Assembly (NCBI GenBank): GCA_016716885.1
Contig: JADJUV010000002.1
Location: 1 to 23,012 of the forward strand
Length of the DNA: 23,012 nucleotides
Direction of reading: 5' to 3'
From: Candidatus Trichofilum aggregatum
GTDB lineage: Bacteria > Chloroflexota > Anaerolineae > Promineifilales > Promineifilaceae
Part shown: positions 1-8,012 of the stretch, one piece after another
Position numbering within the stretch: the stretch's first letter is position 1
Layout of the letters: each line of letters starts with the position of its first letter
Program-made: the position numbers and the translations under genes
Notes under the pieces: model-generated
Told to the model about the DNA's origin: nothing
The model's database searches: none
Seen by the model: the letters and a program-made list of their open reading frames with translations, nothing else

Positions 1-2
1 GC

Positions 3-641
3 ACGGATGGCACAGCCGCCCAGTTCGACGGCAACGACATCCTGCGTAGTTTTGAAGACCTGTCCCTGCCCGCCACCGAACGCACCATCGCCCTCTGGTT
101 TAACACCACCTGCGCCAACTGTGGCCTCTTTAGCTCTGTGCAGGGCGATTTCCCCACCCTGACCGAACATGATCATGACATCTTCCTGGATGCGGGTAAA
201 GGTGGTATTGTGAGCTTTATCACCGGGCCAGCCAGCCGCGAACTGCGCTGTTCGGTGGCTAACAGTTACAACGATGGTCAGTGGCATCAAATCGTGCATA
301 CCCTGGGGGATAACGGCAACAGCCTGTATCTGGATGGGGAACTGGCGGTGAGCAGTCCGACCACCGGCTCCACCTTTACCCGCGCCGGATGCGGTGCTGG
401 TGGAGTTGTTCGCCCGCGGCCTGCCATTCCCTATTTCACCGTGCAAGCTAGACGACGTGGTGATTCTGCGATGGCGACATGTGAACGCTACCGTCCAGCC
501 AGATCAGCATCCGGGCGTGTGATGCGTTTGGACATTGCGCGGCCGCAGTCCCACCACAAACCGTCGCCTACATCGGCACCAGCCAAAACCAGCTCAAACC
601 GTCCGGCTCACTGCCCAACGGCATCGAGCGCACCGTCCTGA
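3..641 (+). CDS. Fragment: LamG/concanavalin A-like domain
   Basis: The frame starting at base 3 is open from the window edge. Up to about base 390 it encodes a LamG-like (laminin G / concanavalin A-like lectin) domain: AAQFDGNDIL, then TIALWFNTT, then WHQIVHTLGDNGNSLYLDG and ELAVSS. These match the family order of a first strand with FDG, the W-F strand, the W-H-h-hxT strand and the LYLDG strand. LamG_3-type domains in bacteria bind glycans or other ligands on secreted proteins. After base 390 the frame is lost. A short piece reading KLDDVVI near 450-470 looks like the usual last strand of the domain in another frame. The remaining codons to the stop at 641 are out of frame. Confidence 0.75.
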   Translation, partial: TDGTAAQFDGNDILRSFEDLSLPATERTIALWFNTTCANCGLFSSVQGDFPTLTEHDHDIFLDAGKGGIVSFITGPASRELRCSVANSYNDGQWHQIVHTLGDNGNSLYLDGELAVSSPTTGSTFTRAGCGAGGVVRPRPAIPYFTVQARRRGDSAMATCERYRPARSASGRVMRLDIARPQSHHKPSPTSAPAKTSSNRPAHCPTASSAPS

Positions 642-700
642 GCGATCCCCAAAACCGGGAAATGCTCATCGAACGGCCCGGCCGGTCATCACCAAACATC
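545..700 (+). other. Fragment: linker into the first YWTD propeller
   Basis: Read from base 545 the frame gives AVPPQTVAYIGTSQNQLKPSG and continues through NGIERTVLSDPQNREMLIE, which looks like ordinary secreted-protein coding sequence joining LamG to the propeller. One apparent extra base near 703 (gtcctttgac) shifts the frame to that of the next fragment. Confidence 0.5.
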
Positions 701-704
701 GTCC

Positions 705-1130
705 TTTGACGAAGCACACGGCAAACTCTACTGGGCGGAAATGAACAGCGGCGCGTACAACCAGCCCGCGTCTATCTGGCGGGCCAACCTCGACGGTTCC
801 AGCGTCGAGCAAATCGTCCCCAACCTCACCGCCTACGCCCCCGAAGCGTTACAAATCGCTATTGATCCGGTGGGCAACAAATTGTACTGGACACAAAGCT
901 ACCAACTGTGGTGGGCCAACCTGGACGGCACACTGCCCCAGGTCATCTATGCCGTACCGGACGATCCCGGTTTTGGTGGTGGCCTGCGTGAGTATCATCA
1001 TATTGGCGATGTAGCCGTAGATTTGCTCAATGGTCGCCTCATCCTCAGCGAACGGCGGCTCCGCTTTGACCGGCCCATTGCCGGCATCGAGATCTTTAAC
1101 CGCTCCCCTCGTGGTCGCTACCCAACTTAA
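705..1130 (+). CDS. Fragment: first YWTD beta-propeller (LDL-receptor class B-like repeats)
   Basis: Three repeat units are visible: GKLYWAEMNSG followed by IWRANLDGSSVEQIV, then NKLYWTQSYQLWWANLDGT, then DVAVDLLNGRLILSE. The pattern of a hydrophobic-x-YW strand, an I-x-R/W-A-N-x-DG turn and an A-I-D-P strand is that of LDL-receptor class B/YWTD repeats, which build a six-bladed beta-propeller used for protein binding. The first ATG in frame is at 741, but coding homology begins upstream, so that ATG is not a true start. The frame ends at 1130 after an indel near 1095; the sequence continues as APLVVATQLNGTSPQFLAQ in the next frame. Confidence 0.75.
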   Translation, partial: FDEAHGKLYWAEMNSGAYNQPASIWRANLDGSSVEQIVPNLTAYAPEALQIAIDPVGNKLYWTQSYQLWWANLDGTLPQVIYAVPDDPGFGGGLREYHHIGDVAVDLLNGRLILSERRLRFDRPIAGIEIFNRSPRGRYPT

Positions 1131-1378
1131 TGGCACATCACCCCAGTTCCTTGCCCAGGTTGGGCGCAGGCTGTACCTACGCCAACTTCTACCAAAATGT
1201 CGGCTCAGGTATTGACCCGACCCTCTGTGTAGACGAGACTGCCGGTATGGATGTGGAATCGGTGGCCGTCGTGAATGGCACCGCCTACTGGACAGCCGTT
1301 GATCCGGGTTGGACGGGTTCGGGTGTTTATGGCCAGCCGTTCGGCGGGGCCACCTTCACCGTCGCCCCCTGGAACTGA
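1130..1378 (+). CDS. Fragment: end of first YWTD propeller
   Basis: This frame encodes CTYANFYQNVGSGIDPTLC, then DVESVAVVNGTAYWTAVDP and a Gly-rich stretch. AYW and the preceding VAVV-N-G match a degenerate YWTD blade. The ATG at 1130 is internal; useful homology starts near 1160. The coding sense continues after 1372 in another frame (ELNSSYPGLRSNPLPHLYI) and then through a short unassigned stretch to 1490. Confidence 0.55.
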   Translation: MAHHPSSLPRLGAGCTYANFYQNVGSGIDPTLCVDETAGMDVESVAVVNGTAYWTAVDPGWTGSGVYGQPFGGATFTVAPWN

Positions 1379-1491
1379 ACAGCAGTTACCCTGGTCTGCG
1401 GAGCAATCCGCTCCCCCACCTGTACATCCGCCCACCGGCACGGCCGTCTACGTGAACTGGCGGAAACCATCGTGCGCGGCGAAACCGGGGG

Positions 1492-2058
1492 GTGAGTTTA
1501 CCCCTCTTCAGCAACTTCCGCGATGAGACGCCCGCCCCGGCGGTGGGTACACAGGCCCGTCTCAGTAGCCAGATGCTCACCCTGGCCGTTACCCAAACCG
1601 CGCAGGCCGTACAAACCGAACCCGGCGATCTGGCGGTCGGTCTGACCTCACCGGCGGTGGTGATGCTGGATAGGGATAGTTCCGCTACCGAAGTGGCCGT
1701 TCGCAACAACAGCGGCCTGCCCGCCGATAGCACCGAACTGACGTTGACTCTGCCCACTGGGGCGACGTTTACCGGTTCTAATGGCTCGTGCGCGGCCGCG
1801 TCCACTACCGTCACCTGTGATCTGGGTCGCTTCCCGTCGTTAGAGCAACAAACCATCCGTATCAGCTTCACGATTGCCGCCAACACCGTGACCCAACTCA
1901 GTGCCACGGCCACCGTAACCAGTGCCACCGCCGATGCCAACCCCAACGACAACAGTGCCACGAGCAACAGCATCACCGCTGCGCCCACCATTGCCGCTCT
2001 GCCCGGTGTACCTTACATCTACTACAGCACATCATCGAACTGGTGCGTGTTCCCTTAA
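1492..2058 (+). CDS. Fragment: DUF11-type Ig-like repeat domain
   Basis: The 188-codon open stretch carries a complete DUF11 domain, roughly residues 40-165: DLAVGLTSPAVVMLDRDSSA, then TEVAVRNNSGLPADSTELTLT, then LPTGATFTGSNGSC, CDLGRFPSLEQQTI, and the terminal DANPNDNSATSNSI. The N-G-S-C...C-D-L-G pair and the closing D-x-N-x-x-N-N-S signature are characteristic. DUF11 domains are Ig-like structural modules in long bacterial surface proteins. A GCGGCCGC copy at 1792-1799 encodes Ala-Ala-Ala between the two conserved cysteines. The last residues (PYIYYSTSSN) begin the next propeller before an indel near 2030. Confidence 0.8.
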   Translation: MSLPLFSNFRDETPAPAVGTQARLSSQMLTLAVTQTAQAVQTEPGDLAVGLTSPAVVMLDRDSSATEVAVRNNSGLPADSTELTLTLPTGATFTGSNGSCAAASTTVTCDLGRFPSLEQQTIRISFTIAANTVTQLSATATVTSATADANPNDNSATSNSITAAPTIAALPGVPYIYYSTSSNWCVFP

Positions 2059-2378
2059 TCGTGCGCCCAGCCCGCGTCTATTGGACGGAAGTGGTGACGA
2101 TGGTCTACACCCGTATCCGCAGTGCCAACAACGATGGCAGCGACGTACAAACCATCGTCCCCATCGTCTACGGGCAAAAGGGTCTACTCTTTGACCCCAT
2201 CCGTAACCTGCTCTACTGGGTCGGGCTGGACAGCCAACAGCGGCAATACGTCATTTACCGCAGTAACCCCGATGGCAGTAATGTGCAGGTGGTCTACACC
2301 GCGACCACAGGCGCCCAAATCCCGCAGCCTGACCCTCGACCCCTACGCCCAAAAAATTGTACTGGCTCGATAGTGTAA
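2043..2378 (+). CDS. Fragment: second YWTD beta-propeller, first part
   Basis: Blades are clear: ARVYWTEV, then IRSANNDGSDVQTIVP, then GLLFDPIRNLLYWVGLDS, then IYRSNPDGSNVQVVYTATTG. The sense continues after about 2325 in another frame as LTLDPYAQKIV, and after 2385 in a third as GTLFRSDTEGG. The family is the same as at 705-1130. This propeller opens the first of three composite units described separately. Confidence 0.75.
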   Translation: MRVPLIVRPARVYWTEVVTMVYTRIRSANNDGSDVQTIVPIVYGQKGLLFDPIRNLLYWVGLDSQQRQYVIYRSNPDGSNVQVVYTATTGAQIPQPDPRPLRPKNCTGSIV

Positions 2379-2454
2379 CCGATGGAAGGAACCCTCTTCC
2401 GCTCCGACACCGAAGGAGGCCACTCTGAGGCCGCGTTGGACATATATCGGTTCT

Positions 2455-2723
2455 GATGCGCGTGGTCTGGTAGTGCTCCCGGCCCAAAATACCCTTTACT
2501 ACAGCAAACCTGGCAGTTTGTACCAGGCCGAACTGGATAGCTCCGGTCAGACGGAACTGGTCTGGTTGGGCAACCAACGTTACTACGGTGTCACCGCCTT
2601 GATGCGACGGTTTCCCGGTCGTTTACATCAAGCCGCCCACTTCCAACCCGGCCTATGGTCTGTCTGCGCCTTATGCCGCCAGCCCCTTGTCGCCCGCCGA
2701 TCCGTATGAACCGAACGAGCACT
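2455..2723 (+). CDS. Fragment: second YWTD propeller, last part
   Basis: From about 2455 the frame reads LVVLPAQNTLYYSKPGSLY and AELDSSGQTELVWLG, the last blade and closing strand. An indel near 2612 moves the sense to the frame encoding VVYIKPPTSNPAYGLSAP and then DPYEPNEH at 2699-2722, which opens the first PPC domain. The piece spans two frames. Confidence 0.6.
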
Positions 2724-3070
2724 CCCGGCTACGGCTACGACATTGACGGCGGGAACGTACCCGGCCGCGATCCATCGCTCCAGCAGTGATCCCTCCCTCG
2801 GTCTGGACAAAGACGTGTACCAGGTCGTTGTCCCCGCCGGGCAGGCCATCACCGCCACCACTCTCCTCACTGCCCGCCAATTACGGCCTGTACATCCAAC
2901 GGGATGATTTCACGGTAGATGTCAGCAGTGAAACAGGCATGGCGACCGAGCGGTGGTCGCCGCCAACTACGCCCACCGACGCCGTAACCTACACCTGACC
3001 GTCTTCCCCAGCGAGCCGGGGAACGGCTTCGACACCTACCACTTAGAAATAGACACTGGGGTCGCGCCGC
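2699..3070 (+). other. PPC domain 1 (pre-peptidase C-terminal type), split over frames
   Basis: The domain opens with DPYEPNE, then in a second frame reads PATATTLTAGTY and LDKDVYQVVVPAGQAITATTL, then in a third LPANYGLYIQRDDFTVDVSS, and closes with FDTYHLEIDTG. D-x-Y-E-P-N, the D-x-D-x-Y strand, G-Q-x-I/L and L-P-A-N/D-Y are the usual PPC landmarks. PPC domains are beta-sandwiches normally found behind secreted peptidases; here none is attached. Confidence 0.6.
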
Positions 3071-3073
3071 CCA

Positions 3074-3340
3074 ATGGCTACACCAACGCCCAATGTCTGG
3101 CCGTTGACCCCAACGGACCTGCCCGGTGAAGATGGCAACCACACCTTCACTAACGCCACCTCGTTGACCGTCGGTACGGGTCTTCAGGGCGCACTCTGTT
3201 ACGAAAACGACAGCGACTTCTTCAAATTTACGGCCACCGCCGAGCAAGTCATATCGCTGGATTTGCCCGTTCGACCGGCCGATTACGGCATCCTGATCCA
3301 CGCCCCGATGGCTCCTTCCGCCAATCGTTCATCGCCCTGA
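3074..3340 (+). CDS. Fragment: PPC domain 2
   Basis: This frame encodes GEDGNHTFTNATSLTVGTG, then GALCYENDSDFFKFTATAEQ, then VISLDLPVRPADYGILIH. The C-x-x-N-D-x-D-F-F-x-F strand and R-P-A-D-Y match PPC domains. The ATG at 3074 is internal. After about 3300 the domain continues in a different frame (see 3367-3699). Confidence 0.65.
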   Translation: MATPTPNVWPLTPTDLPGEDGNHTFTNATSLTVGTGLQGALCYENDSDFFKFTATAEQVISLDLPVRPADYGILIHAPMAPSANRSSP

Positions 3341-3366
3341 ACTATGCGCCCCAGGTCACGCTGGAT

Positions 3367-3699
3367 GTGGCCGGTGAATGGCGAGTGCTCGTGCGTGATA
3401 ACGTGTTGACGCCCACCAACGTCCCGTACCAACTGCTCGTCACCGACCTCACCTGTGGTCAGAACGGTAGCTACGGGCCGAACATGTGGCGGCCTGGCGG
3501 CGGACCTGACCGGGACATCACGGGTGTTTGCCTCTCCATGCACGGACGCAGACCTGGATTACTACACCTTCCAAAGTGGGGCCAACCAGCAGTTGACGCT
3601 CAACTACTGCAGCCAACCCCGCCAACGCCACCATCACCTGGTTGGGGCCAACGGCGAACAGGACGGCTCGACCCCGGCTTAGAAGGCAAATTCGACTGA
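3367..3699 (+). CDS. Fragment: end of PPC domain 2 and start of PPC domain 3
   Basis: The usable part is AGEWRVLVRDNVLTPTNVP followed by YQLLVTDLTC, the closing strands of a PPC domain; the G-E/D-W-x-V-x-V strand and Y-Q-L-L-V-T are typical. The next residues (GSYGPN) match the D-x-Y-E-P-N opening of PPC domain 3, after which an indel near 3480 shifts the frame. Confidence 0.6.
   Translation: MAGEWRVLVRDNVLTPTNVPYQLLVTDLTCGQNGSYGPNMWRPGGGPDRDITGVCLSMHGRRPGLLHLPKWGQPAVDAQLLQPTPPTPPSPGWGQRRTGRLDPGLEGKFD
3455..3682 (+). CDS. Fragment: PPC domain 3
   Basis: The frame gives AADLTGTSRVFASPC, then TDADLDYYTFQSGANQQLTLN, which is the central PPC strand pair, and later GEQDGSTPA. The closing strands (WCTLTVANSGLSGSDACTVQW) are in the following frame at about 3705-3775. 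Confidence 0.6.
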   Translation: MVRTVATGRTCGGLAADLTGTSRVFASPCTDADLDYYTFQSGANQQLTLNYCSQPRQRHHHLVGANGEQDGSTPA

Positions 3700-5135
3700 G
3701 AAGTGCCGGTTGGTGCACCCTCACCGTCGCCAACAGCGGTCTGAGCGGCAGTGACGCCTGTACTGTTCAATGGCGGGTCGCCGCTCCGTCCGGCCCCAAT
3801 ACCGGCACCCCCTACGTCTACTACACCGACGCCTTCCGCTTCACCGGTGTCGCCCTCAGCGCGGATCACGTAATCGAGCCGCTGCTATTAGACGCGGGCG
3901 CGTTAACCTGGGACACCCTGGCGACGGACACCACCCGGGGTTGGCTCTACTTCTACGACCTGAACGCTAACAGTCCCTTTCCGCTCCGACCTGTACGGCA
4001 CGAACCCGCAAGCGGTCATCACCGACGCCAACCCGGGCGGGGTGGTCACCGTACCCCATGTCGCCGATGGCGGTGGATGAAGCCAGCGGCCGCATCTACT
4101 GGTTACAACCCACCGGCGCGTCCGCCAGTACCGCCTCCCTTCATCATGCCGGAGCAACGGGGATGGTACGGGCACGGTGCGGGTGGTCGGCAATGGCCTC
4201 AACCGCGACTGTCTTGGGTAGACCCCATCAAGGGGGTTCTCTACTGGAAGGAAAACGACACCATCCGGCGCAGTGATCTGGACGGCAGCAGAGTAACGAC
4301 ACTCTACACCGCCACCTCTGGCAATCAGGTGGTTGACCTGGCCCTCGATCCCTACAGCCAAAAACTATACTGGCTGGATCCCAACCAGCAAACGCTGTTC
4401 CGGGCCAATAGTGATGGCACAGGCATCACCGCCATCGTGACCGGCCTCGCCGCCGGGGCGCGGGGTGTGGCCCTTCAGCCGCTGGACAATGCCTTGTACT
4501 ACAGCAACTGCACGGACATGATGCCGGGCGCAGTTGGATGGTTCAAGCCGGCCGCAATCGCCTCCCTCTCCGGTACGTACCTGGGGCCAAGCAACCTCAA
4601 CCCTGGCACATACCTCAATACACCCATCGGCACACCCGGCTCATCGCTGGCCTTCGGCTACAATACCCCCATTGTCAGCCCCTGCGCCCTGGCCGACATT
4701 CACGAACCGAATAACGACAGTGGCACGGCTACCCCGTTGACAGTTATCACTCAAACGGACGCGACCGGGGCGTTGTGTAATACCGTCATCCCCAACCCCA
4801 CGGATATGGATTATTACCACGTCACCCTGGCGGATCAGAAGGTGTTGACGGCGACGTTGACGAACCTGCCCGCCGATTACCGACTGGTCATCATTCATCC
4901 CAATGGGTACGCGGCGCGTTCCGTGACAACGCCGGTCTCACCGATGAATTGGGTGTCATCAGCAACACCAGCGGCGCGCCGGTCGAGTGGGCATCCTGGT
5001 GATGAGCGGTACGCCGGGGCAAAACTACGGCCAATACCAGCCACCTCACCCTGGGCGACGTGCCACCCCCGCCCGACCCCGGCGATCCAGACTGCTACTA
5101 CGCCGACCCTACGACGCCCCCGCTCCGGGTGGTAA
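3642..5135 (+). CDS. Fragment: third YWTD propeller and PPC domain 4
   Basis: This is the longest open stretch of the broken gene (497 codons), but it passes through out-of-frame sections at about 3642-3700, 3985-4200 and after 4945. In-frame parts give GTPYVYYTDAFRFTGVALS, then DTTRGWLYFYDLNA, then VDPIKGVLYWKENDTIRRSD, LALDPYSQKLYWLDPNQQTL, RANSDGTGITAIVTG and GVALQPLDNALYYSN: a YWTD propeller. One blade (AVDEASGRIYWLQPTG) lies in another frame at about 4067-4120. From 4690 it reads ADIHEPNNDSGTATPLT, DMDYYHVTLADQKVLTATL and NLPADYRLVIIHPNG, a PPC domain. No true start is expected here. Confidence 0.7.
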   Translation: MGPTANRTARPRLRRQIRLRSAGWCTLTVANSGLSGSDACTVQWRVAAPSGPNTGTPYVYYTDAFRFTGVALSADHVIEPLLLDAGALTWDTLATDTTRGWLYFYDLNANSPFPLRPVRHEPASGHHRRQPGRGGHRTPCRRWRWMKPAAASTGYNPPARPPVPPPFIMPEQRGWYGHGAGGRQWPQPRLSWVDPIKGVLYWKENDTIRRSDLDGSRVTTLYTATSGNQVVDLALDPYSQKLYWLDPNQQTLFRANSDGTGITAIVTGLAAGARGVALQPLDNALYYSNCTDMMPGAVGWFKPAAIASLSGTYLGPSNLNPGTYLNTPIGTPGSSLAFGYNTPIVSPCALADIHEPNNDSGTATPLTVITQTDATGALCNTVIPNPTDMDYYHVTLADQKVLTATLTNLPADYRLVIIHPNGYAARSVTTPVSPMNWVSSATPAARRSSGHPGDERYAGAKLRPIPATSPWATCHPRPTPAIQTATTPTLRRPRSGW

Positions 5136-5437
5136 TGGCACGATTGGCACGGCGACCGATTTGACGCTGGATGCGCCCATTGCGGCCGCGCTCTGTTAGC
5201 AACGACGTGGACATGTACGGCTTCGATGGTCTGGACGGGCAACGCCTCACCATTGACCCGCCCATCCGCCCCGATGCCTATACCTCCCCCTACGATCCCG
5301 CAGTGGTACGGCCTGGGCTACCCGGCTTACGGCAGTCAGGTCACATTGGACGCCAGCGGCCGCTGGACCATCGCCGTCTCCCATGCCCCCTCACCCCCAC
5401 CGCACCAGCCAGTACCAACTCCTGGTGACGGATGAAA
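5070..5437 (+). other. PPC domain 5, split over frames
   Basis: Pieces in several frames give PGGNGTIGTATDLTLDAPIA, then NDVDMYGFDGLDGQRLTIDP, then ASGRWTIAVSHAPS and TSQYQLLVTDESC. The N-D-x-D-M-Y-x-F strand, G-Q-x-L-T-I-D and Y-Q-L-L-V-T are PPC landmarks. The D-P-D-C-Y opening replaces the usual D-x-Y-E-P-N, as also seen in the middle PPC domain of the next unit. Confidence 0.55.
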
Positions 5438-6108
5438 GCTGTGTGAGCAGTGACGCCTACGAACCCAACGACAGCACGGGCGAAGCAACCCTGTTGAGCA
5501 ACAACAGCCGCGTCCGGGCCTCGTTGTGCAGTGACAACGATGTAGACACCTACCACATCTGGGCCATCGCCGGGCAACAGTTGACCCTCAACTACCCCAC
5601 CAACAACACCGGCTCCACTCACGTCGGTCAGTTCGTTGGGCACGGTCAACAGTTGGCACACAAGGCCAATTCGCCATCGGCAGCACCGGCTGGGTCACAG
5701 TCACCCTGTCCAACAACACCCTCAGCACCCGAAATGTGCCTCATCTGTTCCAGGCCACGCTCGGTGCGCCCACCACACCCACAGCGGATACGCCCTAGCG
5801 TCTACTACAGCAACGCCAGCGACCTGACCCGCGTCGCCGTTATTACCCGCACCATTGAACCCATTCTCATGGGGAATGGCGCGGTGGGCGGCTCGACTAT
5901 CGCCACCGACCTGACACGGGGCAAGCTGTACATCCTCGACCACTTCGAGCGCATCGTCCGTGTCAACTTCGACGGCACGGGGCACGAAATCATCATCCCC
6001 GATGCCGACCCCAACGACATCCTGCGCTTTGCCAATGGGCTAGCGGTGGATGAAGACAGCGGCCGCATCTACTGGATGGAACCCCAGTTAGGGTCGTCAC
6101 CAACCTGA
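5383..6108 (+). CDS. Fragment: PPC domain 6 and start of the fourth YWTD propeller
   Basis: The first part reads SQYQLLVTDESC, then DAYEPNDSTGEATLLSNNS and DVDTYHIWAIAGQQLTLNY, a PPC domain. Residues about 85-140 are out of frame. From 5797 it reads SVYYSNASDLTRVAVITRT, then TDLTRGKLYILDHFERIVRV, NFDGTGHEIIIPDADP and LAVDEDSGRIYWMEPQ, the first blades of a YWTD propeller. A GCGGCCGC at 6059-6066 lies in the SGRIYW motif, as does the copy at 4086-4093 in the preceding propeller. Confidence 0.7.
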   Translation: MPPHPHRTSQYQLLVTDESCVSSDAYEPNDSTGEATLLSNNSRVRASLCSDNDVDTYHIWAIAGQQLTLNYPTNNTGSTHVGQFVGHGQQLAHKANSPSAAPAGSQSPCPTTPSAPEMCLICSRPRSVRPPHPQRIRPSVYYSNASDLTRVAVITRTIEPILMGNGAVGGSTIATDLTRGKLYILDHFERIVRVNFDGTGHEIIIPDADPNDILRFANGLAVDEDSGRIYWMEPQLGSSPT

Positions 6109-6133
6109 TGAGTGCCAATGGGATGGTACGGAC

Positions 6134-6604
6134 GTGCAGACGCTGGTCACGACCATTGCCAATGAGCGGGCCATTGCCATTGATCCCATAGCCGGATGGG
6201 TCTATTGGGTGGAACACAGTCTGTACAATGGCGAAGTCATCGATCAGATCAGGCGGGCCAATCGGGATGGGTCCGATGTGACCGTGGTGTATGCCGCGCC
6301 GCCGGGCCGCGAAATCCATGATCTGGCGGTTGATCCCTACCACCAAAAGTTGTACTGGATTGACCCGACGCAATTACAACTGATGTGGGCCGATAGTGAC
6401 GGCAGTGATGTAGAATCGGTAGCCGTCTCCCTCACCAGCCCCACCCGTGGCGTGATTGTGCGCCCGTTAAACAACGAACTGTACTACACCAGCGGCTTCA
6501 ATCTGGTCCAAGCAACGCTCGATGGCAGTAATCCCACCACGTTGAGCCGCCTGGAAGGCAGTTACTCTGGCGTCAGTAATCTGGACCCCGGCGGTTTTAC
6601 CTGA
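6134..6604 (+). CDS. Fragment: fourth YWTD propeller, main part
   Basis: The frame encodes regular blades: RAIAIDPIAGWVYWVEHSLY, IRRANRDGSDVTVVYAAPPG, DLAVDPYHQKLYWIDPTQLQ, WADSDGSDVESVAVSLTSP, GVIVRPLNNELYYTSG and QATLDGSNPTTLSRLEGSY. It closes with YSGVSNLDPGGF, matching YLGPSNLNPGTY at the end of the third propeller. Both genes at these positions are therefore duplicates of the same composite unit. Confidence 0.75.
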   Translation: MQTLVTTIANERAIAIDPIAGWVYWVEHSLYNGEVIDQIRRANRDGSDVTVVYAAPPGREIHDLAVDPYHQKLYWIDPTQLQLMWADSDGSDVESVAVSLTSPTRGVIVRPLNNELYYTSGFNLVQATLDGSNPTTLSRLEGSYSGVSNLDPGGFT

Positions 6605-6659
6605 CGGGTTTCTCGACGCCCAACTCTAACTCTGGCCTTGGGGTTGAGGCCCCTACGCC

Positions 6660-7070
6660 CAGCCCTGTACGGATGCGTATGAACCGAATAATAGTGCAGG
6701 GGAGCGCGGCCAGCGATCGGCACCGGCTCTATCAGCTCTGTTCTCTGCACATCCAACGCCAACCAGAACGACACCCAGGATTACTACACTATCGCCGTGC
6801 CCGATGGGCAGCGGGTGGATGTGACCCTGACTGATCTGCCCCAGGATTATGGCCTGGCCTGCTCCCAGAACGACACCTAGGTGATTCCAGCTACACTCCC
6901 GGCCCGGTAGATGAGGTGGTCACGGGTGAATGAAACCGGCGCGGCCATGGACTACATCATTCTCGTCGAAGCGGTTCGGCAACACCACCAGCAGTAACGT
7001 ACCCCACACCCTCAATGTGACATCGGTGCGCCTACCCCGCCGCCACCACCCCCGCCGCCGCCCGGCGATC
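6660..7070 (+). other. PPC domain 7, split over frames
   Basis: In alternating frames the sequence reads TDAYEPNNSAGE, NDTQDYYTIAVPDGQRVDVT, LTDLPQDYGLAC, then GDSSYTPGPVDEVVTGE and AMDYIILVEAV, which follow the PPC order of opening, acidic-YY strand, G-Q-x-V-D-V-T, L-P-x-D-Y and closing strand. At least three frame changes occur inside the domain. Confidence 0.55.
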
Positions 7071-7122
7071 CCTGCCCCCGCCGTAGACCCCTACGACGCC
7101 TGGGTCTTTAGGTACGGCTCCT

Positions 7123-7536
7123 TTGCCAATGCCTCACCCATCAGCTTCAACACACCCCATCACGGCTGCGCTCTGCTACGAAAACGACCTGGATATGTAC
7201 ACCTTCAGTGGGGTTATCGGCCAAAATGTGGTGGTTGATCTGCCAGTACGGCCAGCCAATTACTATGTGATGGTCTACAAACCGGATGGGACATTATTCA
7301 AAATGTTCCACCCGCTTACTCGGCCACCTATGGCGAAGCATCACCCTCAGCGAGGGCGGCAACTGGTACGTGGGCGTCCGGCAACCCACTCTGCCCCCAC
7401 CACCGACCAGTACCAACTGTTGTTGAGCGCCAACACCACCTGCTCCGGTCTCGACCCCTACGAACCCAACGATGAACAGGGCAGTGGTACGACTTTGGGG
7501 CTTCACCACCGCCACCCTGTCCGCCATGTTGTGTGA
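7123..7536 (+). CDS. Fragment: PPC domain 8 and start of PPC domain 9
   Basis: The frame encodes TAALCYENDLDMYTFSGVIG, then QNVVVDLPVRPANYYVMVYK and PDGTLFKMF, then after a frameshift-affected stretch DQYQLLLSANTTC and LDPYEPNDEQGSGTTLG. C-Y-E-N-D-x-D-x-Y-T-F is nearly identical in PPC domain 2, so the middle PPC of each unit is a recognisable paralogue. Confidence 0.7.
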   Translation: MPMPHPSASTHPITAALCYENDLDMYTFSGVIGQNVVVDLPVRPANYYVMVYKPDGTLFKMFHPLTRPPMAKHHPQRGRQLVRGRPATHSAPTTDQYQLLLSANTTCSGLDPYEPNDEQGSGTTLGLHHRHPVRHVV

Positions 7537-7753
7537 GACCAGCGATACTGATTTCTTTACCTTCGATGTGGTGGTCGGTCAACGGGTTCGCATCACACCC
7601 CGCGTCATGACGCCCGGCATGGAAATGATCATCGGCTTTCCGGGTGGTGGTTTTGGTTCTACGCAAGACCCCGTTGACAGCATTATGCGGGAAAAGTGGG
7701 GAGTTCACCCTGGGTCTGCACTCCCAAGAACCCGAAGAGAATCTGCCTTATGA
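7472..7753 (+). CDS. Fragment: PPC domain 9
   Basis: The frame gives TTATLSAMLCETSDTDFFTF, then DVVVGQRVRITPRVMTPGM and EMIIGFPGGGFGST, matching the central strands of a PPC domain. The closing part (KSGEFTLGLHSQEPEENLPY and YEVDIQVDPVP) is in the next frame, starting near 7690. This is the last PPC of the threefold composite array. Confidence 0.65.
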   Translation: MNRAVVRLWGFTTATLSAMLCETSDTDFFTFDVVVGQRVRITPRVMTPGMEMIIGFPGGGFGSTQDPVDSIMREKWGVHPGSALPRTRRESAL

Positions 7754-8012
7754 AGTGGACATCCAGGTTGATCCGGTTCCCACACCCACGCCACTGCCCA
7801 ACAACTGGAGTTGTACCACCTATCCCAGCACCGACATTCCCCAGCCGATAGATGATCTGACCACCGTTGGTTCAACCGTATCCGTTCCCGCTTCCGGGAC
7901 AGTGACTCATGTGGGCCTCCGCGACATTACCTTTGATCATGGCGGCCTATGGAATCTCAGCTTTAGCCTGGATTGCGCCGAATGGTGCAGTGGTGGATTT
8001 GTTCGACTTTGA
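7644..8012 (+). CDS. Fragment: start of convertase-type P domain
   Basis: From about 7695 the frame closes the preceding PPC domain. From 7800 it reads NWSCTTYPSTDIPQPIDD, then STVSVPASGTVTHVGLRD and ITFDHGGLWNLSFSL. I-P-x-x-I-D-D, the S-x-I/V-x-V-P-A-S-G strand and the V-x-D-I-x-H-x-x-x-x-D-L pattern are those of the proprotein convertase P (Homo B) domain. An indel near 7990 shifts the domain into a frame reading VDLFDFDATGNFYVW before it returns at 8040. Confidence 0.65.
   Translation: MVVLVLRKTPLTALCGKSGEFTLGLHSQEPEENLPYEVDIQVDPVPTPTPLPNNWSCTTYPSTDIPQPIDDLTTVGSTVSVPASGTVTHVGLRDITFDHGGLWNLSFSLDCAEWCSGGFVRL

Larger units (their letters stand above)
1990..7790 (+). repeat. Three composite units, each one YWTD propeller plus three PPC domains
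   Basis: Unit 1 runs about 1990-3785, unit 2 about 3785-5790 and unit 3 about 5790-7790. Each opens with a Tyr-rich strand (PYIYYSTSS, PYVYYTDAF, SVYYSNASD), has a YWTD propeller whose end reads S-N-L-x-P-G-x-(Y/F) in units 2 and 3, then three PPC domains. The first PPC opens D-x-(Y/H)-E-P-N, the second lacks that opening, and the third follows (YQLLVTDLTC, YQLLVTDESC, YQLLLSANTTC). The units are diverged, not near-identical. Confidence 0.75.

Noticed and set aside
1386..1991. A 201-codon - strand frame with a hydrophobic N-terminus that could pass as a membrane protein
   Set aside because: It is the reverse of the DUF11 domain at 1492-2058, which has clear family signatures on the + strand.
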